Positions 42,751-50,417 of a DNA stretch of 53,185 bases are shown one piece after another. The notes beneath the pieces were generated by a model. That model did not search any database and had not been told where the DNA came from. It worked only from the letters and a program-made list of their open reading frames with translations. Both the position numbers and the translations under genes were made by a program. Positions within the stretch are counted from its first letter, which is position 1, and each line of letters opens with the position of its first letter. This stretch comes from an uncultured Planctomycetia bacterium (lineage in GTDB: Bacteria > Planctomycetota > UBA1135 > GCA-002686595), in contig CALKYE010000196.1 of the NCBI GenBank assembly GCA_938003765.1, positions 1 through 53,185 of the forward strand. The letters run 5' to 3'.

Positions 42751-44571
42751 GTGGAAGCCTCGACCCCCAGCGAAAGCGCGCCCTCCGGCGGCTCACCGAC
42801 CTCCCAGGACGCGCCCGCGACCCCGCCGAGCGCGAGCGCGCCGACGCTCACCCTGCGCGGAGTCTCGGTTTCGCCCGGACTTGCGACGGGCGTGATCCAC
42901 CGCAAGGACTACGAGCTCTCGAACGCGCAGCTCGAGCGCGTGGCCCGCGACGCGGTCGAAGCGGAGCTCAATCACTTCCACAACGCGCTGCAGGCTTCGC
43001 GCGCGCAGTTGACGGCGCTCAAGTCCAAGATCGCAGGGCAGGTTCCGCCGCACGAGGCGCGCATCCTCGACGTGCACCTGGCGTACCTGAAGGACTCGGT
43101 CTTCATCGCCGACGTCGAAGGACTGATCCTGGGCGAGCAGCTCCGCCTCGAGGCCGCCATCGCCAAGGTGATCGGCGACTTCGATCGGATCTTCAAGCTC
43201 GTGCAGGACCCGACGCTGCGCGAACGCGCGGTGGACCTGCGCGACGTCGGCATCCGCGTCCTGCGCCACCTCGAGCGCGACGCGTCGGCCAACGAAGTGC
43301 GCGTCGTCCGCTCGCAGGAGTACATCCTGGCCGCGAAGGAGCTGTCGATCGTCGACATGTTCAACGCGCAGGGCGAGCCGGTTCTCGGCGTGCTGACGGA
43401 AGCGGGTTCGCTCGCCAGCCATGCGGCGATCCTCGCGCGCTCGCTGCGCATCCCGACGCTGACGGCCGTGCCCGGACTGCTCGAGCAGGTCCACGAAGGC
43501 GACTTCGTGATCCTCGACGCGAGCGAAGCCGTGGCGCTCGTCAATCCCGACGAGCTCGTGCGCGCGCAGTACCGCTCGCCCGAGCGTCAGCCCACCGTGC
43601 TCCACACCCCCGCGCTGGAGCGGCCGCGCACCCACGACGGCGAGGCGCTCGAGATCAGCGGCTGCTGCGGCAGTCTCCCGGAGGTCGGGCAACTGACGGA
43701 CCTCGGCCTGCGCGGGGTCGGCCTGTATCGAACCGAGCTCCTGTACCTGCTCGACAAGACTCCGCCGTCGGCGGACGCGTTGGCGCAGCACTACGCCGCG
43801 GTGATCGCCGCGGCCGCCGGCGGACCGGTCACGTTCCGTCTGCTCGACGCCGACTCGGGGCTCGGACTCGACTACCTGCACCCGCAGCGCGAACCCAACC
43901 CTTCGATGGGGCGCGCGGGCGTGCGGGCGTTGCTCTCGCGCGAGCTCGTGCTGCGCCGCCAGCTCGAAGCGATCCTGCGCGCTGGCGCCGGCGGCGACGC
44001 GCGCATCGCGGTGCCGTTCGTGTGCGACGTGGCCGAGCTGCGGCGCGTCAAGGAGTGTCTGTTCGAGGAGCGCCTCGAGCTGCGCAAGCGCGGCGTCGCT
44101 CACGCGGCGCGCACCGCGGTCGGCGCGGTCATCGAAACGCCGGCGGCCCTGCTCGGTGCGCGCGACCTCGCCCGCGAGGCGGACTTCCTCGTGGTGGCGC
44201 TCGACGGACTGACTCAGCACCTCTTGGCGGCCGACCGCGACAACCCGGAGCTCAAGCGCTACTTCGAGTCGCTGCACCCGATCGTGCTGCGCGCGCTGCG
44301 CACGCTGGTCGAGATCGGCGACGAGCTGCGCAAGCCGCTCTCGGCCTTCGGCGTCGCGCTCTCGCAGCCGCAGAGCGCGCATTTCCTGATCGGCCTGGGG
44401 CTCCGCGAGTTCCACCTCGAGCCCGGCTCGGCGCCCGCGTTCATCGCGCGCGCCCGCCAGATCTCCACGCCGCTCGCGAGGCGCGTGGCCTCGGCCGCGG
44501 CGGCGAGCTCCTGCATCGAGGAGACGCTGACCCTCGTGGACAGCTTCCGGCGCGAGTCGGCGGGCGCCTGA
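42751..44571 (+). CDS. PTS Enzyme I-like protein with altered active site
   Basis: 606 residues, GTG at 42751. Full EI architecture: N-terminal domain start LRGVSVSPGLATGVI, phospho-His loop LASHAAILARSLRIP (His224) and the PEP-binding barrel with GVGLYRTELLYL, VTFRLLDADSG, NPSMGRAGVRALL and VIETPAA. Changed positions: the Mg/PEP loop GTNDLTQ reads ALDGLTQ (Gly486 in place of the metal-binding Asp), the GGDK segment is lost (ADSGLG), and the catalytic Cys of MCGELA is Phe533 (AFGVAL). The N-terminal ~32 residues are Ser/Pro-rich. The His is kept but the PEP reaction is probably impaired. No HPr, EIIA or HPr-kinase gene is adjacent. A regulatory PTS role is possible. Confidence 0.85.
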   Translation: MEASTPSESAPSGGSPTSQDAPATPPSASAPTLTLRGVSVSPGLATGVIHRKDYELSNAQLERVARDAVEAELNHFHNALQASRAQLTALKSKIAGQVPPHEARILDVHLAYLKDSVFIADVEGLILGEQLRLEAAIAKVIGDFDRIFKLVQDPTLRERAVDLRDVGIRVLRHLERDASANEVRVVRSQEYILAAKELSIVDMFNAQGEPVLGVLTEAGSLASHAAILARSLRIPTLTAVPGLLEQVHEGDFVILDASEAVALVNPDELVRAQYRSPERQPTVLHTPALERPRTHDGEALEISGCCGSLPEVGQLTDLGLRGVGLYRTELLYLLDKTPPSADALAQHYAAVIAAAAGGPVTFRLLDADSGLGLDYLHPQREPNPSMGRAGVRALLSRELVLRRQLEAILRAGAGGDARIAVPFVCDVAELRRVKECLFEERLELRKRGVAHAARTAVGAVIETPAALLGARDLAREADFLVVALDGLTQHLLAADRDNPELKRYFESLHPIVLRALRTLVEIGDELRKPLSAFGVALSQPQSAHFLIGLGLREFHLEPGSAPAFIARARQISTPLARRVASAAAASSCIEETLTLVDSFRRESAGA

Positions 44572-44590
44572 GCGGCCGGCGCTGCGCGGG

Positions 44591-45598
44591 TCACTCGACT
44601 CGCGCGGCGCGTTCGACGACGCGCACGACACGTCCGCCGGCGGGAGGGCTCACGCGCTCGAGCTGTTCGCGCATGGCCTGCGCGACGGACTCGATGCGCC
44701 CCGCGTCCGACGCGGCGACCAGCGCCGATCCGCTGCCGCTCACGCAGGCCAGCCACGCGCCCGCCTCATAGGCTGCGGCCAGCGCGGCTGCGCCGCCGGG
44801 GATGTGCGGCAACCGGTAGCGCTCGTGCAGCCGATCTTCGACGCCCGCGCGCAACAGCCGCGGATCCGCGCTCCGCAGTCCTTCGAGGAGCAGCGCCAAC
44901 CGGCGGGGATTCTCGCGTGCATCCGCGAAGCTCACCTGAGCGGGCAACAGCGAGCGCGCGAGCGCGGTGGTCAGGCGAGCGGAGGGCCAAGCGACCGCGA
45001 AGGCGATCGAGGGATGAACACTCTGGCGCACGATGAGCGGCGCGCCTCCTTGCTGCGGCGCTGCGAGCACGCACCCGCCGAGCAGCGCTGGCGAGACGTT
45101 GTCGGGATGCCCCTCGAGCGCGAGCGCGTGCTCCAGCCGGCGCTCCAACGGGAGCCCGACTCCCGCGGCGGCGCAGGCCAACTCGATTCCGGCCACGATC
45201 GCGGCGCCTGAGCTGCCCAGTCCACGCGACAGCGGAATCTCGCTCGCGACGGCGAACTCGAACGGCTCGGACGGGATCCGGAGCTCGTGAGCGAGCGCGT
45301 CGAAGGCGCGCAGGAACAGGTTCGAGTCGTCGCGCGGCCAGGCCGCGGCCTCGCCCTCCAGGCTGGAGAAGCGCGGCGCGAGCGGAGCGCGCGGCCGCAT
45401 CTCGACGCGCAGCCAGAGGTCGAACGCGAGCCCCAGCAGGTCGAACCCCGGCCCGAGGTTCGAGGTCGAGGCGGGCACGGCGATGCGGCCCGCGTGGCGG
45501 GCGATGGGCTGCGCGTCGCTGGCGGGGGTGGGTGAGCTCACGGCGCGGCACTGCTTACCGCGGATCGCGACGGCACGCCACTGCCCGCGCGAGCTCAT
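44591..45598 (-). CDS. thrB: Homoserine kinase (GHMP family)
   Basis: 335 residues from ATG 45598, which has a GGAAGA-like site and a candidate promoter upstream and high GC3 directly after it. An alternative GTG at 45541 would give 316 residues, nearer the family average. Phosphorylates homoserine for threonine synthesis. GHMP features: RIAVPASTSNLGPGFDLLGLAF at the N-terminus, the ATP loop EIPLSRGLGSSGAAIVAGIE and C-terminal ACVSGSGSALVA. EGHPDNVSPALLGG and the length agree with ThrB over other GHMP kinases. No thrA or thrC nearby. Confidence 0.9.
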   Translation of the reverse strand: MSSRGQWRAVAIRGKQCRAVSSPTPASDAQPIARHAGRIAVPASTSNLGPGFDLLGLAFDLWLRVEMRPRAPLAPRFSSLEGEAAAWPRDDSNLFLRAFDALAHELRIPSEPFEFAVASEIPLSRGLGSSGAAIVAGIELACAAAGVGLPLERRLEHALALEGHPDNVSPALLGGCVLAAPQQGGAPLIVRQSVHPSIAFAVAWPSARLTTALARSLLPAQVSFADARENPRRLALLLEGLRSADPRLLRAGVEDRLHERYRLPHIPGGAAALAAAYEAGAWLACVSGSGSALVAASDAGRIESVAQAMREQLERVSPPAGGRVVRVVERAARVE

Positions 45599-45622
45599 CG
45601 GCTCTTCCGCCTGTGTCAGGCC

Positions 45623-45664
45623 CAAGTACTGGCGCTTGTCGCGCCCAGCAACGCAAGCTATTGT
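45623..45664. promoter_or_regulatory. Overlapping divergent promoter candidates
   Basis: Plus: TTGTCG (45636-45641), 17-base spacer, TATTGT (45659-45664). Minus: TTGCTG (complement of 45646-45651), 17-base spacer, TACTTG (complement of 45623-45628), 24 bases before thrB ATG 45598. The two overlap, so they may compete. Confidence 0.4.
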
Positions 45665-45670
45665 GCCGCC

Positions 45671-45815
45671 CGTCCCGGTGCGGAGCGCTCGGGGATGTGG
45701 GGGCCCGCTGCTCGCAGTGTCGCCCTGCTCGACCGATGCGGCGGGGCTCGCCCGGCTGCAACGCCCCGCCCGAGGGACCCGACGAGGGGTTGGCGGGCAC
45801 TGTCGTCCGCAGGAT
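45671..45815 (+). ncRNA. Candidate structured RNA or 5' leader
   Basis: Starts about seven bases after a plus-strand -10 candidate. Nested complementary arms: TGCGGA (45679-45684) with TCCGCA (45806-45811); CAGTGTCGCC (45715-45724) with GGCGGGCACTG (45792-45802), one bulge and one G-U; GGCGGGGC (45740-45747) with GCCCCGCC (45763-45770). The 5' side can form a further small hairpin (CGGG/CCCG). Together this resembles a multi-branch fold of ~140 nt. It does not match SRP, 6S, RNase P, tmRNA or any riboswitch I can recall. GC-rich DNA pairs easily, so confidence is low. Confidence 0.25.
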
Positions 45816-45940
45816 CTTGCGTTCGGCTGTTCTGTGTCCGGTGTTCCCGGAGGGCCGCTTCAGGCCAGTTCCGGACAACATTGGCAGTCGACTTTGCGGC
45901 GGGAGCGCTCGCGCGTGTCCCGACCCGAGGAGCGTGAATC

Positions 45941-46192
45941 GTGATCGACGAGAAGGACCGCTTCTACTCGCGCCTGGCCACCATTCCGGGGATCCACCCG
46001 ATGCCTTCGATCGGCGATTGGATCTTGTTGCGAGTCTCGCATCCCACCGAGGTCGCGCGCCGGGTCGCCCGTCGACTGATTCCCGGTCTGGTCAGTGTTC
46101 CGCGACACATCGAAGGCGCGGTCCGGGTCACGGTGAGCGATCCCAAGACCAACGAGCGGTTGCTGCGCGCGCTGCGCGAAGCGGTGCTCTGA
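45941..46192 (+). CDS. Stand-alone aminotransferase-like C-terminal domain protein
   Basis: 83 residues, GTG at 45941 with GAGGAG about 8 bases upstream. The sequence runs YSRLATIPGIHPMPSIGDWI, a strand-rich LLRVSHPTEVARRVARRLIPG, then EGAVRVTVSDPKTNERLLRAL. This matches the small C-terminal domain of class I/II PLP aminotransferases of the HisC type (...RVTxG...EN..LL.AL), but there is no PLP-binding large domain. No upstream remnant of the rest is visible, and the start has its own ribosome-binding site. So it is either a real mini-protein or a relic. Function unknown. Confidence 0.6.
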   Translation: MIDEKDRFYSRLATIPGIHPMPSIGDWILLRVSHPTEVARRVARRLIPGLVSVPRHIEGAVRVTVSDPKTNERLLRALREAVL

Positions 46193-46355
46193 GCTGCTGA
46201 GCTGCTGGTGCGACGCTCGGCGGAGCGCTGAGCGTCAGATCCTCTGACCTGAGTTGCGCTGCAGATTGCTGCGGCGAAGTGCGAGCGCCATTCCATCGCG
46301 TTCGAAGGCTCGCGCGCAGTCGCGGCTCCGCGCTTCCACTCGCAAGGCCTCGCGC

Positions 46356-46361
46356 TACTGT
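46356..46361 (+). promoter_or_regulatory. -10-like box TACTGT, 6 bases before a start codon
   Basis: TACTGT at 46356-46361 with TTCCAC (46334-46339) 16 bases upstream. ATG 46368 follows after six bases, again a leaderless-type arrangement. Confidence 0.3.
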
Positions 46362-46367
46362 GCGCGC

Positions 46368-47264
46368 ATGGCCCAATCTCGAACCGCGCGCTCCAAGTCT
46401 GCGGGGCGCTCCCGCAAGTCCGCTCGCAAGGTCCGTCACCGCTACAGCGCGGCGACGGCCGACAAGTACGAGCTGTACCAGAAGGCCGTGCAGTCGCCCG
46501 AGGGCGACGTGCCGTTCCTTCAGCGCATGTTCGAGCGCGAGCGCGGTCGTCGGGCGCTGAGGCTGCGCGAGGACTTCTGCGGCACCGCGTACCTCTCGTC
46601 GGTGTGGATCGCGCAGTCGCCCGAGCACACGGCCGAGGGCTACGACATCGATCCCGAGCCGATCGCGTGGGGGCTGGAGCACAACTTCTCGCGCACTGAA
46701 CGGGCCTCGAAGGGCGCCAAGTCGAAGAAGGGGCTTCCGGCCGCGCTCGAGCGCTTCGAATTCCACCTCAAGGACGTGCGCGCTCCCAGCCCGCGTCCGG
46801 TGGATCTGCGAGTGGCATTCAACTTCTCGTATTGGATCTTCACTGCGCGCAGCGAACTGGTGCGCTACTTCGAGAAGGCGCGCGAGAGTCTGACGCACGA
46901 CGGCATCTTCTGTCTGGACCTCTACGGAGGTTGGGAAGCGACGCAGGAGATGGTCGAGACGCGCCGCTGCGGCGGGTTCACGTACGTGTGGGATCAGCGT
47001 CGCTATCACCCCGGCACTGGCGAGTACGTGACGCAGATCCGCTTCCGCTTCCCGGACAAGACGGAGTTGAAGGCCTTCGACTACCACTGGCGCTACTGGA
47101 CCTTGAACGAGATCCGCGACGCGCTCGTGGACGCAGGATTCAGCGCCGTGCACACGTACTTCGAGGGCACGACCTCCAAGGGCGAGGGCGACGGCGTGTT
47201 CCGGCGCGGAACGCGCGGCGAGAACTGCGAGGCCTGGCTCTGCTACCTCGTCGCGCTCAAGTGA
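46368..47264 (+). CDS. Class I SAM-dependent methyltransferase
   Basis: 298 residues, ATG at 46368. The first ~33 residues are basic and Ser/Arg/Lys-rich (RSKSAGRSRKSARKVRHRY), perhaps an RNA- or DNA-binding tail. Motif I is LREDFCGTAYLSSVW, an EDFCGT variant, followed by EGYDIDPEPIAWGLEHN. Later LRVAFNFSYWIFTARSELVRYF and GIFCLDLYGGWEATQEM resemble motifs IV-V, and YWTLNEIRDALVDAGFSAVHTYFEG a typical methyltransferase C-terminus. Substrate unknown. It follows the mini aminotransferase gene by 175 bases on the same strand. Confidence 0.82.
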   Translation: MAQSRTARSKSAGRSRKSARKVRHRYSAATADKYELYQKAVQSPEGDVPFLQRMFERERGRRALRLREDFCGTAYLSSVWIAQSPEHTAEGYDIDPEPIAWGLEHNFSRTERASKGAKSKKGLPAALERFEFHLKDVRAPSPRPVDLRVAFNFSYWIFTARSELVRYFEKARESLTHDGIFCLDLYGGWEATQEMVETRRCGGFTYVWDQRRYHPGTGEYVTQIRFRFPDKTELKAFDYHWRYWTLNEIRDALVDAGFSAVHTYFEGTTSKGEGDGVFRRGTRGENCEAWLCYLVALK

Positions 47265-47303
47265 CGCGGGCGCGCCGCTGACGCCCGCGTTCGGCGCACC
47301 CGC

Positions 47304-48407
47304 TCAGTACTGGATCTCGTTCTGCGACTCGACCGGCACGCCGCCTTCGAGGCGCCAGGTCTTGCGCTTGTCCAAGCCGCTCTCGTTCACGTCGTGGTGG
47401 ATGGCTTCGATCACGACGCCGTTCTCGAGCACCAGCTCCCACGGCGGCAACTCGGGTCCGACGACCCACTGGATGTCCGGCGGCAACGCTCCCGCCTCGT
47501 GCGGAGGCGTCTGCTGGATGATGCCCTCCGCCGCGTCTTGCTCGGTCGAGAGCTTGACCAGCACGTAGATCTTCGGGTCGTTCGCAAACGACGCGGTGAC
47601 CCAGTTGAGGAAGTCGCGGCAGTGCGTGCAGGTCTCGAGGTAGAGGATCCAGTTGCCCGTGTCGCTCACCGAGCGCGTGTCCATCCACACGCCGAGGTCG
47701 GTCTCGTGGATCGATTTGCCGAGCCACTCGCTGGGGCGCAGCTTGACCCAGCGCGGCTTGCTGTCAGGCAGCTTCCACGGCCCCGGCGCCTGGTTCACGG
47801 GCGCAGCGGGCGCCTCACCAGTGCTCGCAGCTGCATCGCCGCTCGGCGCGGACGGCGCCTGAATCACCGGTGCTTCGCTCTGGGTCGGCGGAGCGACCGG
47901 ATCGTTGTCGATGTAGACCCAGGGCGCGACGGCGCCGAGGACCAGCGCCGCCAGGACGGTGAACCAGCGCGTCGGCGCCTTGGATGACCAGGCCCCCTTG
48001 CGCGCGAGCAGGAGCGTCACGAACAGCGGCCCGTCGACCGCGAGCATCTGGTACGGCGAGAACTTGATGGCGCCGCCGAAACACCCGCAGCTGGTCGCGC
48101 CGATGTAGATCAGGTGCGCGAGCACCGTGAGGAACACGCCCAGCAACGTGACCATGAGCCACCAGCCGATGCGGGTGCTGAACAGCGCGACGAGCGAGAA
48201 GGCCAGCTCGATCGACAGCGTGAGGCTGAAGGTCAGGTCCTCGCCCAACGGGTTTTCACGGATGATCAGTGGCAAGGCGCCTGGGGAGCCGCGGTCCATC
48301 TTGATGTAGGACACGATCAGGATCCAAAGCGCCGCGGCGCGCACGGCCAGCGGGGCGACGTAGGCGGAGAGCTTGGGCGCGGACGACGCGTGAACCGAGG
48401 GCGGCAT
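47304..48407 (-). CDS. MauE-like membrane protein fused to thioredoxin-like domain
   Basis: 367 residues, ATG at 48407. Residues ~15-165 hold about four to five membrane helices and the motif TSCGCFG (C107, C109), the signature of MauE/DoxX-type membrane redox proteins. A Pro/Ala-rich linker (about 170-210) leads to a soluble domain with C260-T-H-C263 in WILYLETCTHCRDFLNW, a thioredoxin-like active site. Predicted electron relay from membrane cysteines to an extracytoplasmic CxxC domain, a one-piece analogue of DsbD-type pathways (inference). Client proteins unknown. Confidence 0.82.
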   Translation of the reverse strand: MPPSVHASSAPKLSAYVAPLAVRAAALWILIVSYIKMDRGSPGALPLIIRENPLGEDLTFSLTLSIELAFSLVALFSTRIGWWLMVTLLGVFLTVLAHLIYIGATSCGCFGGAIKFSPYQMLAVDGPLFVTLLLARKGAWSSKAPTRWFTVLAALVLGAVAPWVYIDNDPVAPPTQSEAPVIQAPSAPSGDAAASTGEAPAAPVNQAPGPWKLPDSKPRWVKLRPSEWLGKSIHETDLGVWMDTRSVSDTGNWILYLETCTHCRDFLNWVTASFANDPKIYVLVKLSTEQDAAEGIIQQTPPHEAGALPPDIQWVVGPELPPWELVLENGVVIEAIHHDVNESGLDKRKTWRLEGGVPVESQNEIQY

Positions 48408-48758
48408 AGGGGGCGAGATCGCCGCGAAGGGCGGCCGTGCGGGGACGTGTGGCGAGGTGGAGCGGCGGAGTTCGAACGCCGCGACAGCGCCCGGGGGCGG
48501 GTGAGTACGCGAACGGCGGGGTGATGTTGGGCTCGCGCGCCTGGCCGCGCCCCTGCGAGGAGCGCGCTGACGCCCGCGGGCCCCGGTCCGGCCGGGTGTC
48601 CCGTGCGATCAGGAAGTCAAACGCGACGGTCGCCCGGCGCCAAATGCGAACTACTCGAAACTATTGCGATTTGGTGGACACCAACGGGTGTCCGCGCCGC
48701 CGCGCTCTCGCCGTGGGACCGCGCGCGCGGGATCGGGGTGGCAGCTCAGGGGGTTCCG
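48408..48758. other. Divergent intergenic region with a hairpin
   Basis: 351 bases between divergent genes. No coding frame supported. It contains a relatively AT-rich stretch (~48645-48680) and a perfect hairpin at 48674-48695. A good ribosome-binding site AGGGGG (48747-48752) precedes ATG 48759. Confidence 0.45.
48674..48695 (+). promoter_or_regulatory. Perfect hairpin in the leader of the FG-GAP gene
   Basis: GGACACC (48676-48682), loop AACG, GGTGTCC (48687-48693), extended by one G-U and one G-C pair. It lies about 65 bases upstream of ATG 48759, so it may be an operator or an mRNA hairpin. Confidence 0.35.
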
Positions 48759-50417
48759 ATGCGGTGGGGGATTTCGATGCGCTGGACGGTGGTGGCGACG
48801 GTCGCGCTGGGCGCGGCGCAGGCGGCTTCGGCTCAGGGTGGGCTGCAGTCGCTGGGCGGCTGGTCGTCGCTCGATGCGGTCGACGCGACCCTGCTCGACC
48901 GCGGGGCCTTCGGCCGCGCGGACTGGGGCGACTTCGACGCTGACGGCCAACTCGACGCGCTCGGGCTCGAGGGTGATCGCGCCTTCGTGCTGTTCCACGC
49001 TGGCGCGACGTTCGCGCTGACCTCGATCCCCGGTGAAGCTCACGGCGCGTGCGCCCTGCGCGGCGCTTCGGCGCGCATCGCGCTCTCCTCCGACGCGGGC
49101 CTGAGCGTGGCCGCGTTCGACGCCGAGCTCGAATCGTTCTCCCCGCAACTCGTGCTGGCCGGCGAATGGGTGGGCGCGCTCGAGCTGCGCGCCTTCGACT
49201 GCGACATCGACGGCGAGAGCGAGGTCTTCGGCATCAGCTCGGATCGCTCCAGCGTGCTCGTGGCGCGTCAGATCGCCGGCGTCTGGACGAGCGGCTCGAG
49301 CCTGCCTGCGAGCGGGTTGGTGCGCGACGTCGTCGCGCTGCAGTGGGATGCGGATGCGGAGCTGGAACTCGCGGTGCTCACGGACACCGGCGTGTTCGTC
49401 CACGACGACGATCAGACCCTGCTCAACTCCTGGAGCAGCGCCTATGCGGGTGGCGCGCTGGCGCGCGTGTCGCAGAGCGGACAAGCGCTGGATCGCCTGG
49501 CGTGGATCAGCGCCTACGCGCCGCCGCACCTGCAGTGGCTGCGGACCTTGTCCGCGGACGGCAGCTTCGAGCAAGTCGATCTCGGCGCGCTCAACGCCTA
49601 CGCGCTGGTGAGCGCGGATTTCGACGCCGACGGCGACGGCGACCTCTTGATCACGCCCGCGCACGGCGAGGCGCTCCTGTGGCTCGAGAACCAGCGCAGC
49701 CTCGGTCAGTCGGCCTGCGCCACGTTCGTGGTCTCGCCCGCGTCGGCGCGCGTGTTCGCTTTGCCCGAGAAGCCGTTCGGCGCTCCGGCGGTCGCGCAGC
49801 ACGCCTGGCCCGCCGTGGCTGACTTCGACAACGACGGCGACTTCGACATGCTGATCGGCATCGAGGCGACGCGCAGCGTCCTGACCCGCCTGGGCGACTG
49901 GATCGACGAGGCGCAGCAGCGCTGCGAGGTGCTCGATGCGCAGTACGACGCGGTCGCGATGAGGCTCGACCTCGCGCTGGCGGCGCCGCAGCAGGGCCTG
50001 GACGCGACGCACTGGCGCGTGGACGTGTGGCGCGGGGCGGACGCGCTCGCGAAGCTGGACGGTGAAGCGTGCCAGAGCTTCGAGGTCGCCGCGCCGCTGA
50101 CGGACCTCGCGTTGGAATTCGACGAGTCCACGCCCGAGTTCGACTCGGTCTACCGCGTGCGCCTGACCCCGATCGAGCGCAACGCGCAGGGCGACGTCGT
50201 GGGGCGTGGCTGTCCGACGCTGCTCGCGTTCGCGGTCAGCGAAGCAGCCGCGCTCGCGCTGGCGAGCGAGGTCGAGTTCGAACTCGGCGTGGAGACGCAG
50301 ACGATCGCCCCCGAGAACCTCTCGGTGACGCCGATGATGACCCGCACCCGGCGCGTGAAGGCGTTCAAGATCGGCGAGCGTCCCCAGAGCTCGCCGCCCG
50401 CTCCCGCAGCTCAGTAG
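48759..50417 (+). CDS. Secreted FG-GAP/VCBS-repeat protein
   Basis: 552 residues, ATG at 48759 with AGGGGG six bases upstream. Signal peptide (WTVVATVALGAAQAASAQ). Repeated Asp-rich calcium-loop segments typical of FG-GAP/VCBS beta-propellers: WGDFDADGQLDALG, SADFDADGDGDLLI and VADFDNDGDFDMLIGIE, plus weaker copies (FDCDIDGESEVFGI). The C-terminal ~150 residues are a different beta-rich region ending in a basic/Pro tail. Extracellular, perhaps adhesion or surface display; ligand unknown. The 3' end overlaps the convergent CHAT gene by 53 bases. Confidence 0.82.
   Translation: MRWGISMRWTVVATVALGAAQAASAQGGLQSLGGWSSLDAVDATLLDRGAFGRADWGDFDADGQLDALGLEGDRAFVLFHAGATFALTSIPGEAHGACALRGASARIALSSDAGLSVAAFDAELESFSPQLVLAGEWVGALELRAFDCDIDGESEVFGISSDRSSVLVARQIAGVWTSGSSLPASGLVRDVVALQWDADAELELAVLTDTGVFVHDDDQTLLNSWSSAYAGGALARVSQSGQALDRLAWISAYAPPHLQWLRTLSADGSFEQVDLGALNAYALVSADFDADGDGDLLITPAHGEALLWLENQRSLGQSACATFVVSPASARVFALPEKPFGAPAVAQHAWPAVADFDNDGDFDMLIGIEATRSVLTRLGDWIDEAQQRCEVLDAQYDAVAMRLDLALAAPQQGLDATHWRVDVWRGADALAKLDGEACQSFEVAAPLTDLALEFDESTPEFDSVYRVRLTPIERNAQGDVVGRGCPTLLAFAVSEAAALALASEVEFELGVETQTIAPENLSVTPMMTRTRRVKAFKIGERPQSSPPAPAAQ

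Larger units (their letters stand above)
45599..45940. other. Intergenic region with divergent promoters and a foldable leader
   Basis: 342 bases between thrB (minus) and the mini aminotransferase gene (plus). Translations of the open frames show no protein features. It holds overlapping promoter candidates (45623-45664) and a stretch with nested complementary arms (45671-45815), both listed separately. Closer to the plus-strand gene is a ribosome-binding-like GAGGAG near 45926-45932. Confidence 0.5.

Noticed and set aside
45571..45600. GCCACTGCCC resembling part of a cobalamin riboswitch
   Set aside because: None of the other conserved boxes is present; chance match in GC-rich DNA.
45881..45899. 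Sigma-54-like promoter TTGGCAG...TTTGC upstream of 45941
   Set aside because: The GG to GC spacing is 11 bases instead of the strict 10, so sigma-54 binding is unlikely.
48470..48495. GTTCGAAC resembling a tRNA T-loop
   Set aside because: No matching 5-bp T stem with correct loop length, and no D-arm, anticodon arm or acceptor stem on either strand.
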